This document shows, in pieces, positions 52,154 through 61,144 of a stretch of DNA of 64,000 nucleotides. Position 1 is the first letter of the stretch; the number at the start of each line of letters is the position of its first letter. Where the stretch lies: the NCBI GenBank assembly GCA_002787775.1, contig PCUW01000003.1:1663-65662 (forward strand), read 5' to 3'. The notes beneath the pieces were generated by a model. That model made no database searches. It was not told where the DNA came from and saw only the letters and a list, made by a program, of their open reading frames with translations. The stretch comes from Bdellovibrionales bacterium CG12_big_fil_rev_8_21_14_0_65_38_15. Lineage in GTDB: Bacteria > Bdellovibrionota > Bacteriovoracia > Bacteriovoracales > Bacteriovoracaceae. Made by a program: the position numbers and the translations under genes.

Positions 52154-52181
52154 CTATCGACTTCTTTTTTCGATAGCTTTA
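52154..52181 (-). promoter_or_regulatory. Sigma-28-like flagellin promoter
   Basis: On the minus strand TAAAGCTA (52181-52174), 12 bases, then GTCGATAG (52161-52154) match TAAAGTTT-N11-GCCGATAA in most positions. The two elements also form an inverted repeat (CTATCGA / TCGATAG). The flagellin ATG lies 80 bases downstream. Confidence 0.5.
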
Positions 52182-52303
52182 GAAAAATATGACAAAAGTT
52201 TAGACATTATTTTTTTCCTAACTGTATGTTTTTATAGGGATTCATTAAAAAGAGTTTTTTGCTCAGGAATAAATTCTTCATCCGTTTGCCTAAAATAAAG
52301 ACA

Positions 52304-53155
52304 ATGAGCCAGCAAAACATCAAATTTTTAAACACTCGTGATGAACCTAGTGCCTTAAAGTTAATCGAAAGTGCCTTTGGTTATGACCAAAACTTTTACT
52401 ATAAGGAAGACTTTCTTCCACTCTTTGATCAAAGGTTTAATTCACACTCTATTAATGCTTACGCTAATGAAAATTTAATTGGGCATCTGGGCTTTTGCTT
52501 TAGAGAAATCATTATTAATGATTCTAAACTTCCTTTTTGTTTTATTGGCGCCATAGCTGTTGATCAAGCGTATAGAGGACAGGGCTTATTTCGCTCAATG
52601 ATGGATAAAGTTCTTAAGGAGAATATTAATAAGGTCGCTGGCTTTCTGCTGTGGTCATCAGAATCTAAGATGTACGAGAAGTTTGGGTTCACTGAATGTG
52701 GCCATATCTATCAATGGGGTGAAGAAAAAAACACTCTCAACTTTATAAGGCTAGAAAATATCAATGATCACCAGCTTCATGAATTAAAAAGTCTCTATGA
52801 AAAAACTTGGAGCAATAGAGTTCATCGCTCTGCAGAGCAGTGGCTTGCATTAAAGGATATGAAGTCGATAGAAATCTATGTCGATAATATTGATAAAGTA
52901 GAAAGCTATTTTTTAAGAAGCAAAGGCTTTGATCTAAAAGATATTATTCATGAGTTTGCCTCAAGTTCTTTAAGCTCTTTTATAAATGATTTTAGTGGCT
53001 CAGCTGTGTGGTCGCCAATTCCAACTCAGACTCATTTAAAAAAATTATGGCTTGGACTAGCGAGACAGGGACACTTATGGCCAAAATCAATGGCTAGTAT
53101 TGAAGATACTTTTAATGAAACGGATATCATGATCGGTGGAATCGACTCAATTTAA
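52304..53155 (+). CDS. GNAT-family N-acetyltransferase
   Basis: The 283-residue protein has an N-terminal GNAT fold of about 150 residues with the acetyl-CoA-binding motif AIAVDQAYRGQGLFRSMM and then FLLWSSESKMYEKFGFTECG, followed by a C-terminal region of unknown type. The substrate is not evident. Start is the ATG at 52304; the frame opens with TTG at 52259 but no convincing ribosome site exists for either. It overlaps the convergent UbiB-like gene by four bases. Confidence 0.88.
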   Translation: MSQQNIKFLNTRDEPSALKLIESAFGYDQNFYYKEDFLPLFDQRFNSHSINAYANENLIGHLGFCFREIIINDSKLPFCFIGAIAVDQAYRGQGLFRSMMDKVLKENINKVAGFLLWSSESKMYEKFGFTECGHIYQWGEEKNTLNFIRLENINDHQLHELKSLYEKTWSNRVHRSAEQWLALKDMKSIEIYVDNIDKVESYFLRSKGFDLKDIIHEFASSSLSSFINDFSGSAVWSPIPTQTHLKKLWLGLARQGHLWPKSMASIEDTFNETDIMIGGIDSI

Positions 53156-54876
53156 GTTCTTCTTGTTGCCATCCAGGCACGCCCAAGGCAAGAAGCCCCA
53201 AGAACCCAAAAGATCCATACGATAGGCGGTATAGCATGTAGGGTTGGGATTTTTGTTGTATCGAGCAAGAAAGCACCAGAAAAAGTGAATATTCCCGACA
53301 GAAAACTAAAGCCCAAGAACTCCATCGAAGAAGTTAATCTTTTTACAGACTCATCAATACCGACGTGTTTAAGCTCAAAGGCATATCCGCCTTTGGCCAA
53401 AGATCGCAAGAACCATTTGGCATGCCTTGGAAGCAATCTTAGCATTCCAATCATGTCCCGACCGGCCCAAAAAGCTTCTTCCATTAACTCTTCTTTTGAT
53501 ATCGATTGTTTTACTAATGAGCCGATATCATTTTGTAATAGAGCAAAGACATCCAAGTCGTAATCTAGCGCCTTACCGACACCGTCTAATGTCATTAACG
53601 CTCTAAAAACGACAAACCATTCTCTAGGTAAATAGACTCTATGCTTTTTAAGAGTCTGTAAAATAAGTTGAAAGACCTCGCTATAGTTAGTCTGCTGTAT
53701 TGTTAAACCTATATAGGGAGACAATACAGATCTAACATCGCCTACTAAGACATCCATATCTGGAGGAGTGTCATACTCAGCAACATCTAAAAATTCATAA
53801 ACTAAATTTTCATAATTATGAGTCACAAGTGAATAAACGATGGCAATAAAGCTCTGTCTTCCCTTTTTGCCTAAACTTCCAACCAAGCCAAAGTCAACAA
53901 CACCAATTTTATCTGCTTCAGTGAGGTAAAATAGGTTTCCGCCGTGAAGATCTGCGTGAAAAAAACCATCGGCTAAAAATGTCTTAATAAAGACTTGAAC
54001 ACCTTTATCAAGAAGAGGAAGAACCTTTTCTCTTTGCTTGTCCATCTCGACGTGGTTACTAAACTTCACTCCATTCAAAAACTCTGCAACAAGAATATCT
54101 TCCCTTGTTAGATCTCTATAGACTTTAGGAATATAAAAGGCTTCATCTGGGTCGTGTTTAGCACAGTTTTGTTTCAAGCGATCACAGTTAAGTGCCTCAA
54201 CATTAAAATTTAATTCGTTTTGCAGACTCGACGCAAAGTCATTCACCATTCTCGTGACACCAAGAAAACGAATTTCCTCACTGATGCGCTCAGCTTGGTT
54301 GGTTAGAAATAAAATTATTGAAAAATCAGTCTGCATTGTTCGCTCAATGCCCGGTCTTCTGACTTTTAAAATAACATCTTCCCCAGTTACTAACTTTGCT
54401 TTAAAGACAACTCCAATAGAAGCTGTTCCAAGGGGTTTTTCATCAATATGACTAAAGACCGATTCTAAAGGCTGATCTAAACTTTCCTGCACAGAGTGCT
54501 TTAGAGTGGAAAAATTAATCGGCTTAACTTGATCTCTTAACAGTCTCATTTCTGCAATAAAGCCTTCATCAAATATATCTTCGCGTGAACATAGTAGTTG
54601 TCCGAACTTGATAAAGGCAGGACCCAACTCTTCAAAACAAAGTCTTAGTCTAGAGCCAATGATTTGACCCCAACTTGTTTCACCAAGCTCTTTCATTTCT
54701 TGCTTAATTGTTTTTCTTGCAGATGGTAGAACAAAGTCAGGAAGGTAAGACAAAACACCTCCATGAGCGACAAACTCTGCAAAACCATGCCGTGCAAAAA
54801 TCGTTACAATCTCTCGTAAACGAGAAACGTTTCTCATAGTTTTGCCAAACCTAATGCCGGTTCTGATGGGGTCCAT
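53152..54876 (-). CDS. ABC1/UbiB-family atypical kinase
   Basis: The 574-residue protein has the family-specific KxGQ segment FIKFGQLLCSRED, the Ala-rich nucleotide loop variant PLGTASIGVVFKAKL, the catalytic-region ADLHGGNLFYL and VVDFGLVG, and two C-terminal membrane helices. UbiB proteins are needed for ubiquinone synthesis or lipid handling in the membrane. ATG at 54876 follows AAAGGAAAGTC and opens MDPIRTGIRF; the open frame to 54909 is not used. The gene stands alone. Confidence 0.93.
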   Translation of the reverse strand: MDPIRTGIRFGKTMRNVSRLREIVTIFARHGFAEFVAHGGVLSYLPDFVLPSARKTIKQEMKELGETSWGQIIGSRLRLCFEELGPAFIKFGQLLCSREDIFDEGFIAEMRLLRDQVKPINFSTLKHSVQESLDQPLESVFSHIDEKPLGTASIGVVFKAKLVTGEDVILKVRRPGIERTMQTDFSIILFLTNQAERISEEIRFLGVTRMVNDFASSLQNELNFNVEALNCDRLKQNCAKHDPDEAFYIPKVYRDLTREDILVAEFLNGVKFSNHVEMDKQREKVLPLLDKGVQVFIKTFLADGFFHADLHGGNLFYLTEADKIGVVDFGLVGSLGKKGRQSFIAIVYSLVTHNYENLVYEFLDVAEYDTPPDMDVLVGDVRSVLSPYIGLTIQQTNYSEVFQLILQTLKKHRVYLPREWFVVFRALMTLDGVGKALDYDLDVFALLQNDIGSLVKQSISKEELMEEAFWAGRDMIGMLRLLPRHAKWFLRSLAKGGYAFELKHVGIDESVKRLTSSMEFLGFSFLSGIFTFSGAFLLDTTKIPTLHAIPPIVWIFWVLGASCLGRAWMATRRT

Positions 54877-55020
54877 GACTTTCCTTTGTTTAACTCTATT
54901 GTAAAGCAACCTAAGTAGGCGAAAAGGCTGGATTTTTCTGCCTTTTAATGTCGCTTTTCGACTTTTTAAGTAGTTTTTGACCGTGCTAGACTGTTTTTTT
55001 TAATAAAACGGTGCAAAAAA

Positions 55021-55527
55021 TTGAATAAACTGATCTTTTTACTCTTGTTAATCTCTTCAACTGCCCTTCAGGCTTCACAAGTTTGTAGTCGAGTGGCGAT
55101 TATTAATTATCAAGAGATTCTAGTTGATACAAGTTCAACTCAAAAAGGTGAAGGTCTTCGTTATTATCTTGAAAAGGATCCACAAGCTAAAGACTACTTA
55201 GACGAATATCAAGATGGTACTAAAATCAAATGGCAAAATGCTGCGATTGGTACTCTGGGTAGTGGACTCATTATTGGTGGATTGTTTGCCGACGACGGTA
55301 CAGATGCAAAAAAAACAATGCTCGTTGGTGGCGCTGCACTCATCATTGTTAATTTTTTCATCGCACGCACTCTTGAATTTAATAACGAACAAAATTTGAA
55401 CAAAGCAATTGAAGAATATAATAAAAGAAATCTTCCTAAAATTTTCTTCTATCCTGATGGTCTTCCCTCTGACTCTGGACAAAGTCCAGGACTTGGAATG
55501 GCCATCATTAAAGACTGGAGCTTTTAA
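55021..55527 (+). CDS. exported/membrane hypothetical protein
   Basis: The 168-residue protein has a signal peptide (MNKLIFLLLLISSTALQASQ), one Cys soon after it, and two hydrophobic segments near residues 75-120 (GTLGSGLIIGGLF and VGGAALIIVNFFIART). It starts with TTG. The family is not recognised. Its stop overlaps the next gene by one base (TAATG), so it heads a plus-strand series that includes greA and recG. Confidence 0.72.
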   Translation: MNKLIFLLLLISSTALQASQVCSRVAIINYQEILVDTSSTQKGEGLRYYLEKDPQAKDYLDEYQDGTKIKWQNAAIGTLGSGLIIGGLFADDGTDAKKTMLVGGAALIIVNFFIARTLEFNNEQNLNKAIEEYNKRNLPKIFFYPDGLPSDSGQSPGLGMAIIKDWSF

Positions 55528-55838
55528 TGGCCGGTTTAAGTTGTCATCATTGCCATAAAGATACTGGTTTTGAAGCAGGTAGCGCTGTCTTTAGAACAAC
55601 TGACTGTCCCCATTGCTCAAGTGATCTTAGGTGTTGTGTCATGTGTAAATTTTATGAACCAAATTCATATAATGAATGCAGAGAGACCCAAGCAGATAGA
55701 GTGGCAGAAAAAAAGAAAGCTAATTTTTGTGGCTTCTTTGAATTTGGAAGTAAGAACAATCATCAAGAACAAGTTCAAAATCAAGTAAGTGCTGCAGAAG
55801 CACTTTTAAAAGTAATTGAGGCATTAAATGGCAACTGA
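55527..55838 (+). CDS. zinc-ribbon-like Cys-rich protein
   Basis: The 103-residue protein has Cys pairs CHHCH, CPHCSSD, CCVMC and two further Cys (NECRET, NFCGFF). This gives several possible zinc sites in the first 70 residues; the last 30 residues are helical. It lies between the unknown exported protein and greA, overlapping both (TAATG before, 11 bases after). Its role is unknown. Confidence 0.8.
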   Translation: MAGLSCHHCHKDTGFEAGSAVFRTTDCPHCSSDLRCCVMCKFYEPNSYNECRETQADRVAEKKKANFCGFFEFGSKNNHQEQVQNQVSAAEALLKVIEALNGN

Positions 55839-56313
55839 AAATCCAATCACTAAAGCTGGACTCAAGAAAGTAGAGGATGAGCTTACTCATCTTATTAAAG
55901 TTGAAAGAGAAAATTTAAAAGTGACAATTGCAGAAGCAAGAGAGCTCGGTGATTTGAAAGAGAATGCTGAGTATCACGCAGCTAAAGAGAAACAAAGCCA
56001 TGTTGAAGGCAGAATTGCGCACCTTCAAGCGGTCGTTGCAAGTGCTAGAGTTGTCGATATAAGCAAAGTGAAATCTGACAAAATTGTCTTTGGAGCAACT
56101 GTTAAACTCTTTGATACAAACAAAGAAGAAAGCATAACTTATCAAGTCGTCGGCGAAGAAGAGTCAGACTCAAAACTAAAGAGAATTTCGTTCAAAAGTC
56201 CGCTCGGCAAGGCATTAATAGGTAAAGAAGTTGGTGACACTATTATCGTCAAAGCGCCTAAAGGTGATATTGAATTTGAGATAGAAGACTTAGAGTACAT
56301 TGAAAACGAATAA
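55828..56313 (+). CDS. greA: transcription elongation factor GreA
   Basis: GreA rescues backtracked RNA polymerase by stimulating transcript cleavage. The 161-residue protein has the N-terminal coiled-coil with the catalytic acidic tip in EARELGDLKENAEYHAAKE and the C-terminal FKBP-like domain with SFKSPLGKALIGKEVGD and the ending IEFEIEDLEYIEN. Length and motifs are standard. The ATG, behind GAGGCATTAA, overlaps the end of the zinc-ribbon gene by 11 bases. Confidence 0.96.
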   Translation: MATENPITKAGLKKVEDELTHLIKVERENLKVTIAEARELGDLKENAEYHAAKEKQSHVEGRIAHLQAVVASARVVDISKVKSDKIVFGATVKLFDTNKEESITYQVVGEEESDSKLKRISFKSPLGKALIGKEVGDTIIVKAPKGDIEFEIEDLEYIENE

Positions 56314-58387
56314 TATAACTCTAGATTCACCTATTCGCTGTCTGAGTAAGAAGCCTACAAAAACAATAGAATCATTAGAAGCGGCTGGTTTAAAAACAAT
56401 CTTTGATCTTCTATGGATTATCCCTCTTAGAATTTTTAAAAATCCACCAGTTAAAGCCATCTCCATGGCTCGTGACGGAGAATATTTTAGAGGACAGGGA
56501 AAAGTTGTCTCTTTTCAGTCAAGACCAAACTTTAGAGCACACGGGAAAGGACGAGTACCTCTTAATAATTTAACGATAGTAATCTTAGATCCACGAGATA
56601 ATTCAACATTACACTTGAAGTGGTTTAACTGTTATCCATCAGTTATTAGTAAGCTTAAGGAACTCGACGAAATTTATTTCTCTGGCATGGTGCAATCCTT
56701 TCAAGGCGTTCTACAAATTATTTCTCCCGAAACAAGCTCTAATGAAGAGCCTTTATCTCCCAAAAATGATTTTATAATTCAATATCCAACAATTAACGGA
56801 TTAAACTCAAACTTAATAAAAAAGCTCATCGATAAAATACCTGTCTCTGTTTGGGAAATGGACGATATCACTTTTCCTGGTACTACAAAGCTTTTAGGCC
56901 TCATTGAAGCGATGACTGTTCTTCATGGAAAATATGATAGCCAAAAGTGGAATGAAGAGCTTAAGCAAAAAGCACGAAATTCTTTAGCCTATTTTGAATT
57001 CTTCTGTGAACAACTCAAGCATAAGGTCAGGAAAGGAAAGCTCCATCATTCACCAGCTATTAAGATGGAAATTCAAGATGATGAAATTCTGACAACAATA
57101 AAAAAGTCATTTCCTTATGAACTCACTTTAGACCAGGTTAATTCCCTTAAAGATGTTTTTAAAGACCTTAGCGGCCCAGGCCCAATGATGAGAATGATTC
57201 AAGGTGATGTTGGCTGTGGAAAAACGACTGTTGCTTTTGGCTCAGCTTTAGCTGTGATTGAGTTTAATCACCAAGTCGCCATTATGGCGCCTACTGAATC
57301 TTTAGCACAACAGCATTATAAAAATTTTAAAATTATAGCTGATCGTAAAAAGATTAATATCGCCCTTCTACTTGGCGGTAGCTCAATTTCTGAAAAGAGT
57401 AGAATTCAATCGGGTCTAAAAGATGGCAGTATTCAAATAGCCATTGGAACCCACAGTTTATTTCAAGATAGTGTCGAGTTTAAATCTTTGGGATTAGCAA
57501 TTATTGATGAACAGCATAAATTCGGTGTTAATCAGAGACTTAAACTGGTTAATAAAACACTAGGTTGTCATTGCCTTTTAATGACAGCAACTCCAATTCC
57601 AAGATCACTTTCATTAACACAATATGGTGACCTTGAAATTTCCATTATCAAAACTCTTCCAGGCCATCGAAAAGGATTTAAAACTAGAATTATTTCTCCT
57701 GACACATATCCGAAATTTCTATCATTCGTAAAAACTAGAATTTCTATGGGTGAACAGGCTTATATTGTCGTTCCAGCAATTGAAGAAAGTGAAAATATGG
57801 ATATTGCGAACTTAATGGATATCTTAGATAAATTTAAAGCCTACTTTCCAGACCTAAGAATTGAAGGTCTGCATGGCCAATTAAAATCAGAAGACAAGCA
57901 AATTGTCTTATCGCGCTTTTACAGTGGGGATATTGATCTTCTCGTTTCAACGAGTGTGGTTGAAGTCGGCATTGACGTTGAAAACGCTACCATTATGGCC
58001 ATCATCAACCCTGAGCGATTTGGGCTGTCATCACTTCATCAGCTTCGAGGCAGAGTTGGTAGAGGGGCTAAGCCTGGATTTTGTTTTTTAGTTTGTGAAA
58101 AAATACCAAGTCAACAAGCTTTTGAAAGACTTCGTGTTATCGAGAACACTTCAGACGGATTTAAAATCGCTGAGGAAGATTTAAAAATTCGCGGCGAAGG
58201 TGATATATTTGGTACTTCTCAATCTGGCAGCGGTGGATTTAGACGTATTGCCAATATCATCACTGATTATGAGTTACTTGAACTTGCTAGGGCAGATGTA
58301 GAAAAGTTGAGTAATCAAGACGACTTTACGACTCATCCCATTGTCAAACTCATGGCCCAAAATGACCATGTAGTCTCTACCGTTTAA
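56300..58387 (+). CDS. recG: ATP-dependent DNA helicase RecG
   Basis: RecG remodels stalled forks and Holliday junctions. The 695-residue protein has an N-terminal wedge/OB domain (KAISMARDGEYFRGQGKVVSF), motif I GDVGCGKTTVAFG (about residue 302), motif II IIDEQHKFGVNQR with DEQH, motif III LMTATPIPRSLSLTQYGD, and motifs V-VI STSVVEVGIDVENATIM and LHQLRGRVGRGAKPG. Start is TTG at 56300, overlapping the greA stop by 14 bases. Confidence 0.96.
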   Translation: MKTNNITLDSPIRCLSKKPTKTIESLEAAGLKTIFDLLWIIPLRIFKNPPVKAISMARDGEYFRGQGKVVSFQSRPNFRAHGKGRVPLNNLTIVILDPRDNSTLHLKWFNCYPSVISKLKELDEIYFSGMVQSFQGVLQIISPETSSNEEPLSPKNDFIIQYPTINGLNSNLIKKLIDKIPVSVWEMDDITFPGTTKLLGLIEAMTVLHGKYDSQKWNEELKQKARNSLAYFEFFCEQLKHKVRKGKLHHSPAIKMEIQDDEILTTIKKSFPYELTLDQVNSLKDVFKDLSGPGPMMRMIQGDVGCGKTTVAFGSALAVIEFNHQVAIMAPTESLAQQHYKNFKIIADRKKINIALLLGGSSISEKSRIQSGLKDGSIQIAIGTHSLFQDSVEFKSLGLAIIDEQHKFGVNQRLKLVNKTLGCHCLLMTATPIPRSLSLTQYGDLEISIIKTLPGHRKGFKTRIISPDTYPKFLSFVKTRISMGEQAYIVVPAIEESENMDIANLMDILDKFKAYFPDLRIEGLHGQLKSEDKQIVLSRFYSGDIDLLVSTSVVEVGIDVENATIMAIINPERFGLSSLHQLRGRVGRGAKPGFCFLVCEKIPSQQAFERLRVIENTSDGFKIAEEDLKIRGEGDIFGTSQSGSGGFRRIANIITDYELLELARADVEKLSNQDDFTTHPIVKLMAQNDHVVSTV

Positions 58388-58405
58388 ACATTATAAAATA
58401 CAAGT

Positions 58406-58828
58406 ATGTTTACACTTGAGTTAAAATCATGCCCGGACCAAGAAAGAATCGGAACTTATACATTTTATTTTCCAAAGATTGTAGTTTCGAGAAAACTAAA
58501 TGATTGCCACTTATACCTTCCTGATCATTCGCTAAAGGAACAAAGCTTACTTGTTGTTGAAAAGTCTAATGGTTTAGAAGTTAGCGAAAAATCAAATGGC
58601 TTTTACCTTTCAAACGATAAGAAAATATCTGGCAAAAAAATTCATCATGTCGGAGACAGTTTTGGTTTAGGACAGTGTCTTTTGCAAATCGTTTCAATAG
58701 TACCTAGTGCATTAGATATTGATACAGAGTCTCGCTACCACGAACTTACAGAAAAGCATCCCTATATGGCAGATCTTTTTTGGGCGCTAAAGCAAGAACT
58801 TCTATCATTAGAAAAAAATGAGAAATAA
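58406..58828 (+). CDS. FHA-like small protein
   Basis: The 140-residue soluble protein has a pattern resembling a diverged forkhead-associated domain: KIVVSRKLNDCHLYLPDHSLKEQSLLVVEK, then GFYLSNDKKISGKKIHHVGDSFGLGQCLLQIV, with the SR and HVGDSFGLG positions. FHA domains bind phosphothreonine peptides, but the usual GR..H..N set is incomplete here. It is 18 bases after recG, so probably co-transcribed. Fold call is moderate; function unknown. Confidence 0.55.
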   Translation: MFTLELKSCPDQERIGTYTFYFPKIVVSRKLNDCHLYLPDHSLKEQSLLVVEKSNGLEVSEKSNGFYLSNDKKISGKKIHHVGDSFGLGQCLLQIVSIVPSALDIDTESRYHELTEKHPYMADLFWALKQELLSLEKNEK

Positions 58829-58830
58829 TT

Positions 58831-59721
58831 TTGAATAGCTTTTTTAAAAATTCATACTCAGGCTATGTAACAGTTGAGGATGGTAGTGAAATTTATTTTT
58901 GTACGAACAAACCACACTCAAGTTTTAACGAAAAAAATAATGTATTAGTTTTTAATTACGGCCTTGTTTGCAGCAATGAACATTGGCGATATCAGCTTCC
59001 ATTTTTTGATAACTTAGGCTTCGATATAGTTATTCACGACTACCGCTTTCATTTTCAATCAAAAGGGACGGGCGGTTTATCGAATTGTACTTTTTATAAT
59101 ATCTCTAACGACCTTGATAAAGTCCTAGATAACCTAGGTGTTAAAAGTACCATCCTCCTGGGTCACAGCATGGGAGTAAATGTCTGTCTTGAATATGTAA
59201 AAAATTTTCCGACAAAAACTAATAAGATGATTCTCATGTCAGGAACTGTTTTTCCCCCTCACGATGTAATGTTTGATTCAAATGCCATGGAGATTATTAC
59301 TCCACTTTTATCTGATCTAAAAAAGAAGGCTCCTGCTGTTTTTGATCTTATTTGGAGAACTTCGCATTTAAATCCTTTAGCAGTAAAACTAACTCATGAT
59401 GGTGGCTTTAACAAAAGCCAAGTTCCTGAAGAAATGATTAAAGTTTATCTTGAGAAAGTTGGAGAGCTATCTATCGATTTATTTTTGCAACTCTTTAGTG
59501 AAATGAAAAAACATAATATTATTTCTTCACTTAGTAATATTAACACCCCTTCGCTTATTATTGGCGGGGATAAAGATAAGGTTATTCCCAATCATTTACA
59601 GCGCATTTTACTAGAGCACCTTGTAAATTCAGAAATGTATATCGTTAAAAATGGCAGTCATGTGCCTCAGTGGGATTTTCCAGAAACCGTAAATGAAGTG
59701 ATATTAGATTTTATAAACTAG
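58831..59721 (+). CDS. alpha/beta hydrolase
   Basis: The 296-residue hydrolase has the nucleophile elbow LLGHSMGVNVCLEY, a downstream acid in IGGDKDKVIPNHL and the catalytic His in KNGSHVPQWDFPETV. This complete triad suggests an active esterase or lipase-like enzyme; there is no signal peptide. It starts with TTG at 58831, two bases after the FHA-like gene's stop, and overlaps the convergent membrane protein gene by four bases. The substrate is unknown. Confidence 0.9.
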   Translation: MNSFFKNSYSGYVTVEDGSEIYFCTNKPHSSFNEKNNVLVFNYGLVCSNEHWRYQLPFFDNLGFDIVIHDYRFHFQSKGTGGLSNCTFYNISNDLDKVLDNLGVKSTILLGHSMGVNVCLEYVKNFPTKTNKMILMSGTVFPPHDVMFDSNAMEIITPLLSDLKKKAPAVFDLIWRTSHLNPLAVKLTHDGGFNKSQVPEEMIKVYLEKVGELSIDLFLQLFSEMKKHNIISSLSNINTPSLIIGGDKDKVIPNHLQRILLEHLVNSEMYIVKNGSHVPQWDFPETVNEVILDFIN

Positions 59722-61142
59722 ATTCGCTCAAAGAGAATATCTCTATGATCTTCATAGGAAATTCTCCAGCTTTTATCTAATCGTAATATTTGACTTAAGC
59801 CGAAGCTGCGTTTTTTTATTAATACAAATTGAAATTGATAGTGATTCAAAAGATCAGCGTAACCTTCTTCTCCTCGAAGCGCCTTCAAGTACATATCAAA
59901 ATCATCTTGTTTATAAATTATATTTCTTCCATCCATATGTATTTTATTTCGATGAGCTAATCTATAAATAAGATAACCACCGAACTCAAATTCATTAAAA
60001 ACAGGGCCAGTATTTTTACTCTTAACAATCTCTTCGACTGCATAAAATGGAGTGGACTCGTGATATTTTTCAATTGTTATTAAATTATTGTTTCGAGTGA
60101 AATCATAAAAATATCGGTCTAAAGGTGGAAAAAGAATGAATATAACCACAAGCATTACAACAGTTGCTACTTTTTCTGGAAAAATCAAACCAATCGTCGT
60201 TTGATTATCTTGGCTTGGCTTATGAAGCATTTTTAAATTTAAGAGAATAATCCAAAAAAACCAGATAATATTCCTATATGTTGTTATTCCAAAAATAAAA
60301 ACTAAAGCACTAGAAGATAAAAAGAACTTAATCCCATATTTATGAACTCCTTTATATAAAACTAAGAAGCCCAGACAATAAAACAAGGACACTTCCATAA
60401 AAACATCTTTCGTAAGAAGTGTTGGTGAGTTCCATTCGGAAATATGTCTAAACTTGCTAACCTTGGCAGTTTCAATTGCATATGGATAAATATCAAAGCC
60501 GAATGGATTGATTAATGTAGCTATAAATATAATAAGCAAGGTGATTATTATTGGCTTGGGGTTAATTTTTTTACCGAAAGCAATGTCTTCAACAACTAAA
60601 AAAAACAGTAAGATATAGTTAAAAAAAACAGATCCATGTGTATTGGCCCACAAGATCACAACGGCTAACAAACAAGCTGATTTCATTAAGTTAGTGTTTT
60701 CTTTAAGAGAAGTTAGAAGAGAGTGAGAAAAAACTAAATATATCATTGGTATCATTGCTGGCCGATCACAATAAATACCAGCGCCAACCATTACGAGTAG
60801 AATAAAAGATAGAAAAAATTTGTCATCTAAATCTGATGGCTTAATTTTCTTATAGATCAAATACTGAAAAGTTAAAAAAACAGATCTATGAAAAACAAAG
60901 ATAAGCTCTAGCCCCCCAATTTTATCTAACAAACCATACAAGATTGAGATTCCCCATGAAGGATAGACCATTGGGTAGGTTTCCAGAACGGAATACTGAT
61001 CATGAGTAATAATCCTCCCATGATCAATCATATCTCGACCAAGAGCAGTCCAAAAACCTAGATCACCTGTAACATAGGGAAATGAAAATAATATTATTTG
61101 TGGAATAAGAAAGAACAGAAGAGTAGAAAAATTCAACTTCAT
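59718..61142 (-). CDS. polytopic membrane protein, GT-C glycosyltransferase-like
   Basis: The 474-residue protein has about ten helices and a C-terminal soluble part. The first extracytoplasmic loop contains TGDLGFWTALGRDMIDHGRI, with acidic residues where GT-C glycosyltransferases (PMT/ArnT-like) carry their catalytic Asp. The C-terminal domain includes GGYLIYRLAHRNKIHMDGRN. It probably transfers a sugar or lipid-linked group outside the membrane, but no specific family is clear. It follows the TAG stop of the next gene directly (TAGTGATG); ATG at 61142 is used over the overlapping GTG. Confidence 0.72.
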   Translation of the reverse strand: MKLNFSTLLFFLIPQIILFSFPYVTGDLGFWTALGRDMIDHGRIITHDQYSVLETYPMVYPSWGISILYGLLDKIGGLELIFVFHRSVFLTFQYLIYKKIKPSDLDDKFFLSFILLVMVGAGIYCDRPAMIPMIYLVFSHSLLTSLKENTNLMKSACLLAVVILWANTHGSVFFNYILLFFLVVEDIAFGKKINPKPIIITLLIIFIATLINPFGFDIYPYAIETAKVSKFRHISEWNSPTLLTKDVFMEVSLFYCLGFLVLYKGVHKYGIKFFLSSSALVFIFGITTYRNIIWFFWIILLNLKMLHKPSQDNQTTIGLIFPEKVATVVMLVVIFILFPPLDRYFYDFTRNNNLITIEKYHESTPFYAVEEIVKSKNTGPVFNEFEFGGYLIYRLAHRNKIHMDGRNIIYKQDDFDMYLKALRGEEGYADLLNHYQFQFVLIKKRSFGLSQILRLDKSWRISYEDHRDILFERI

Positions 61143-61144
61143 CA

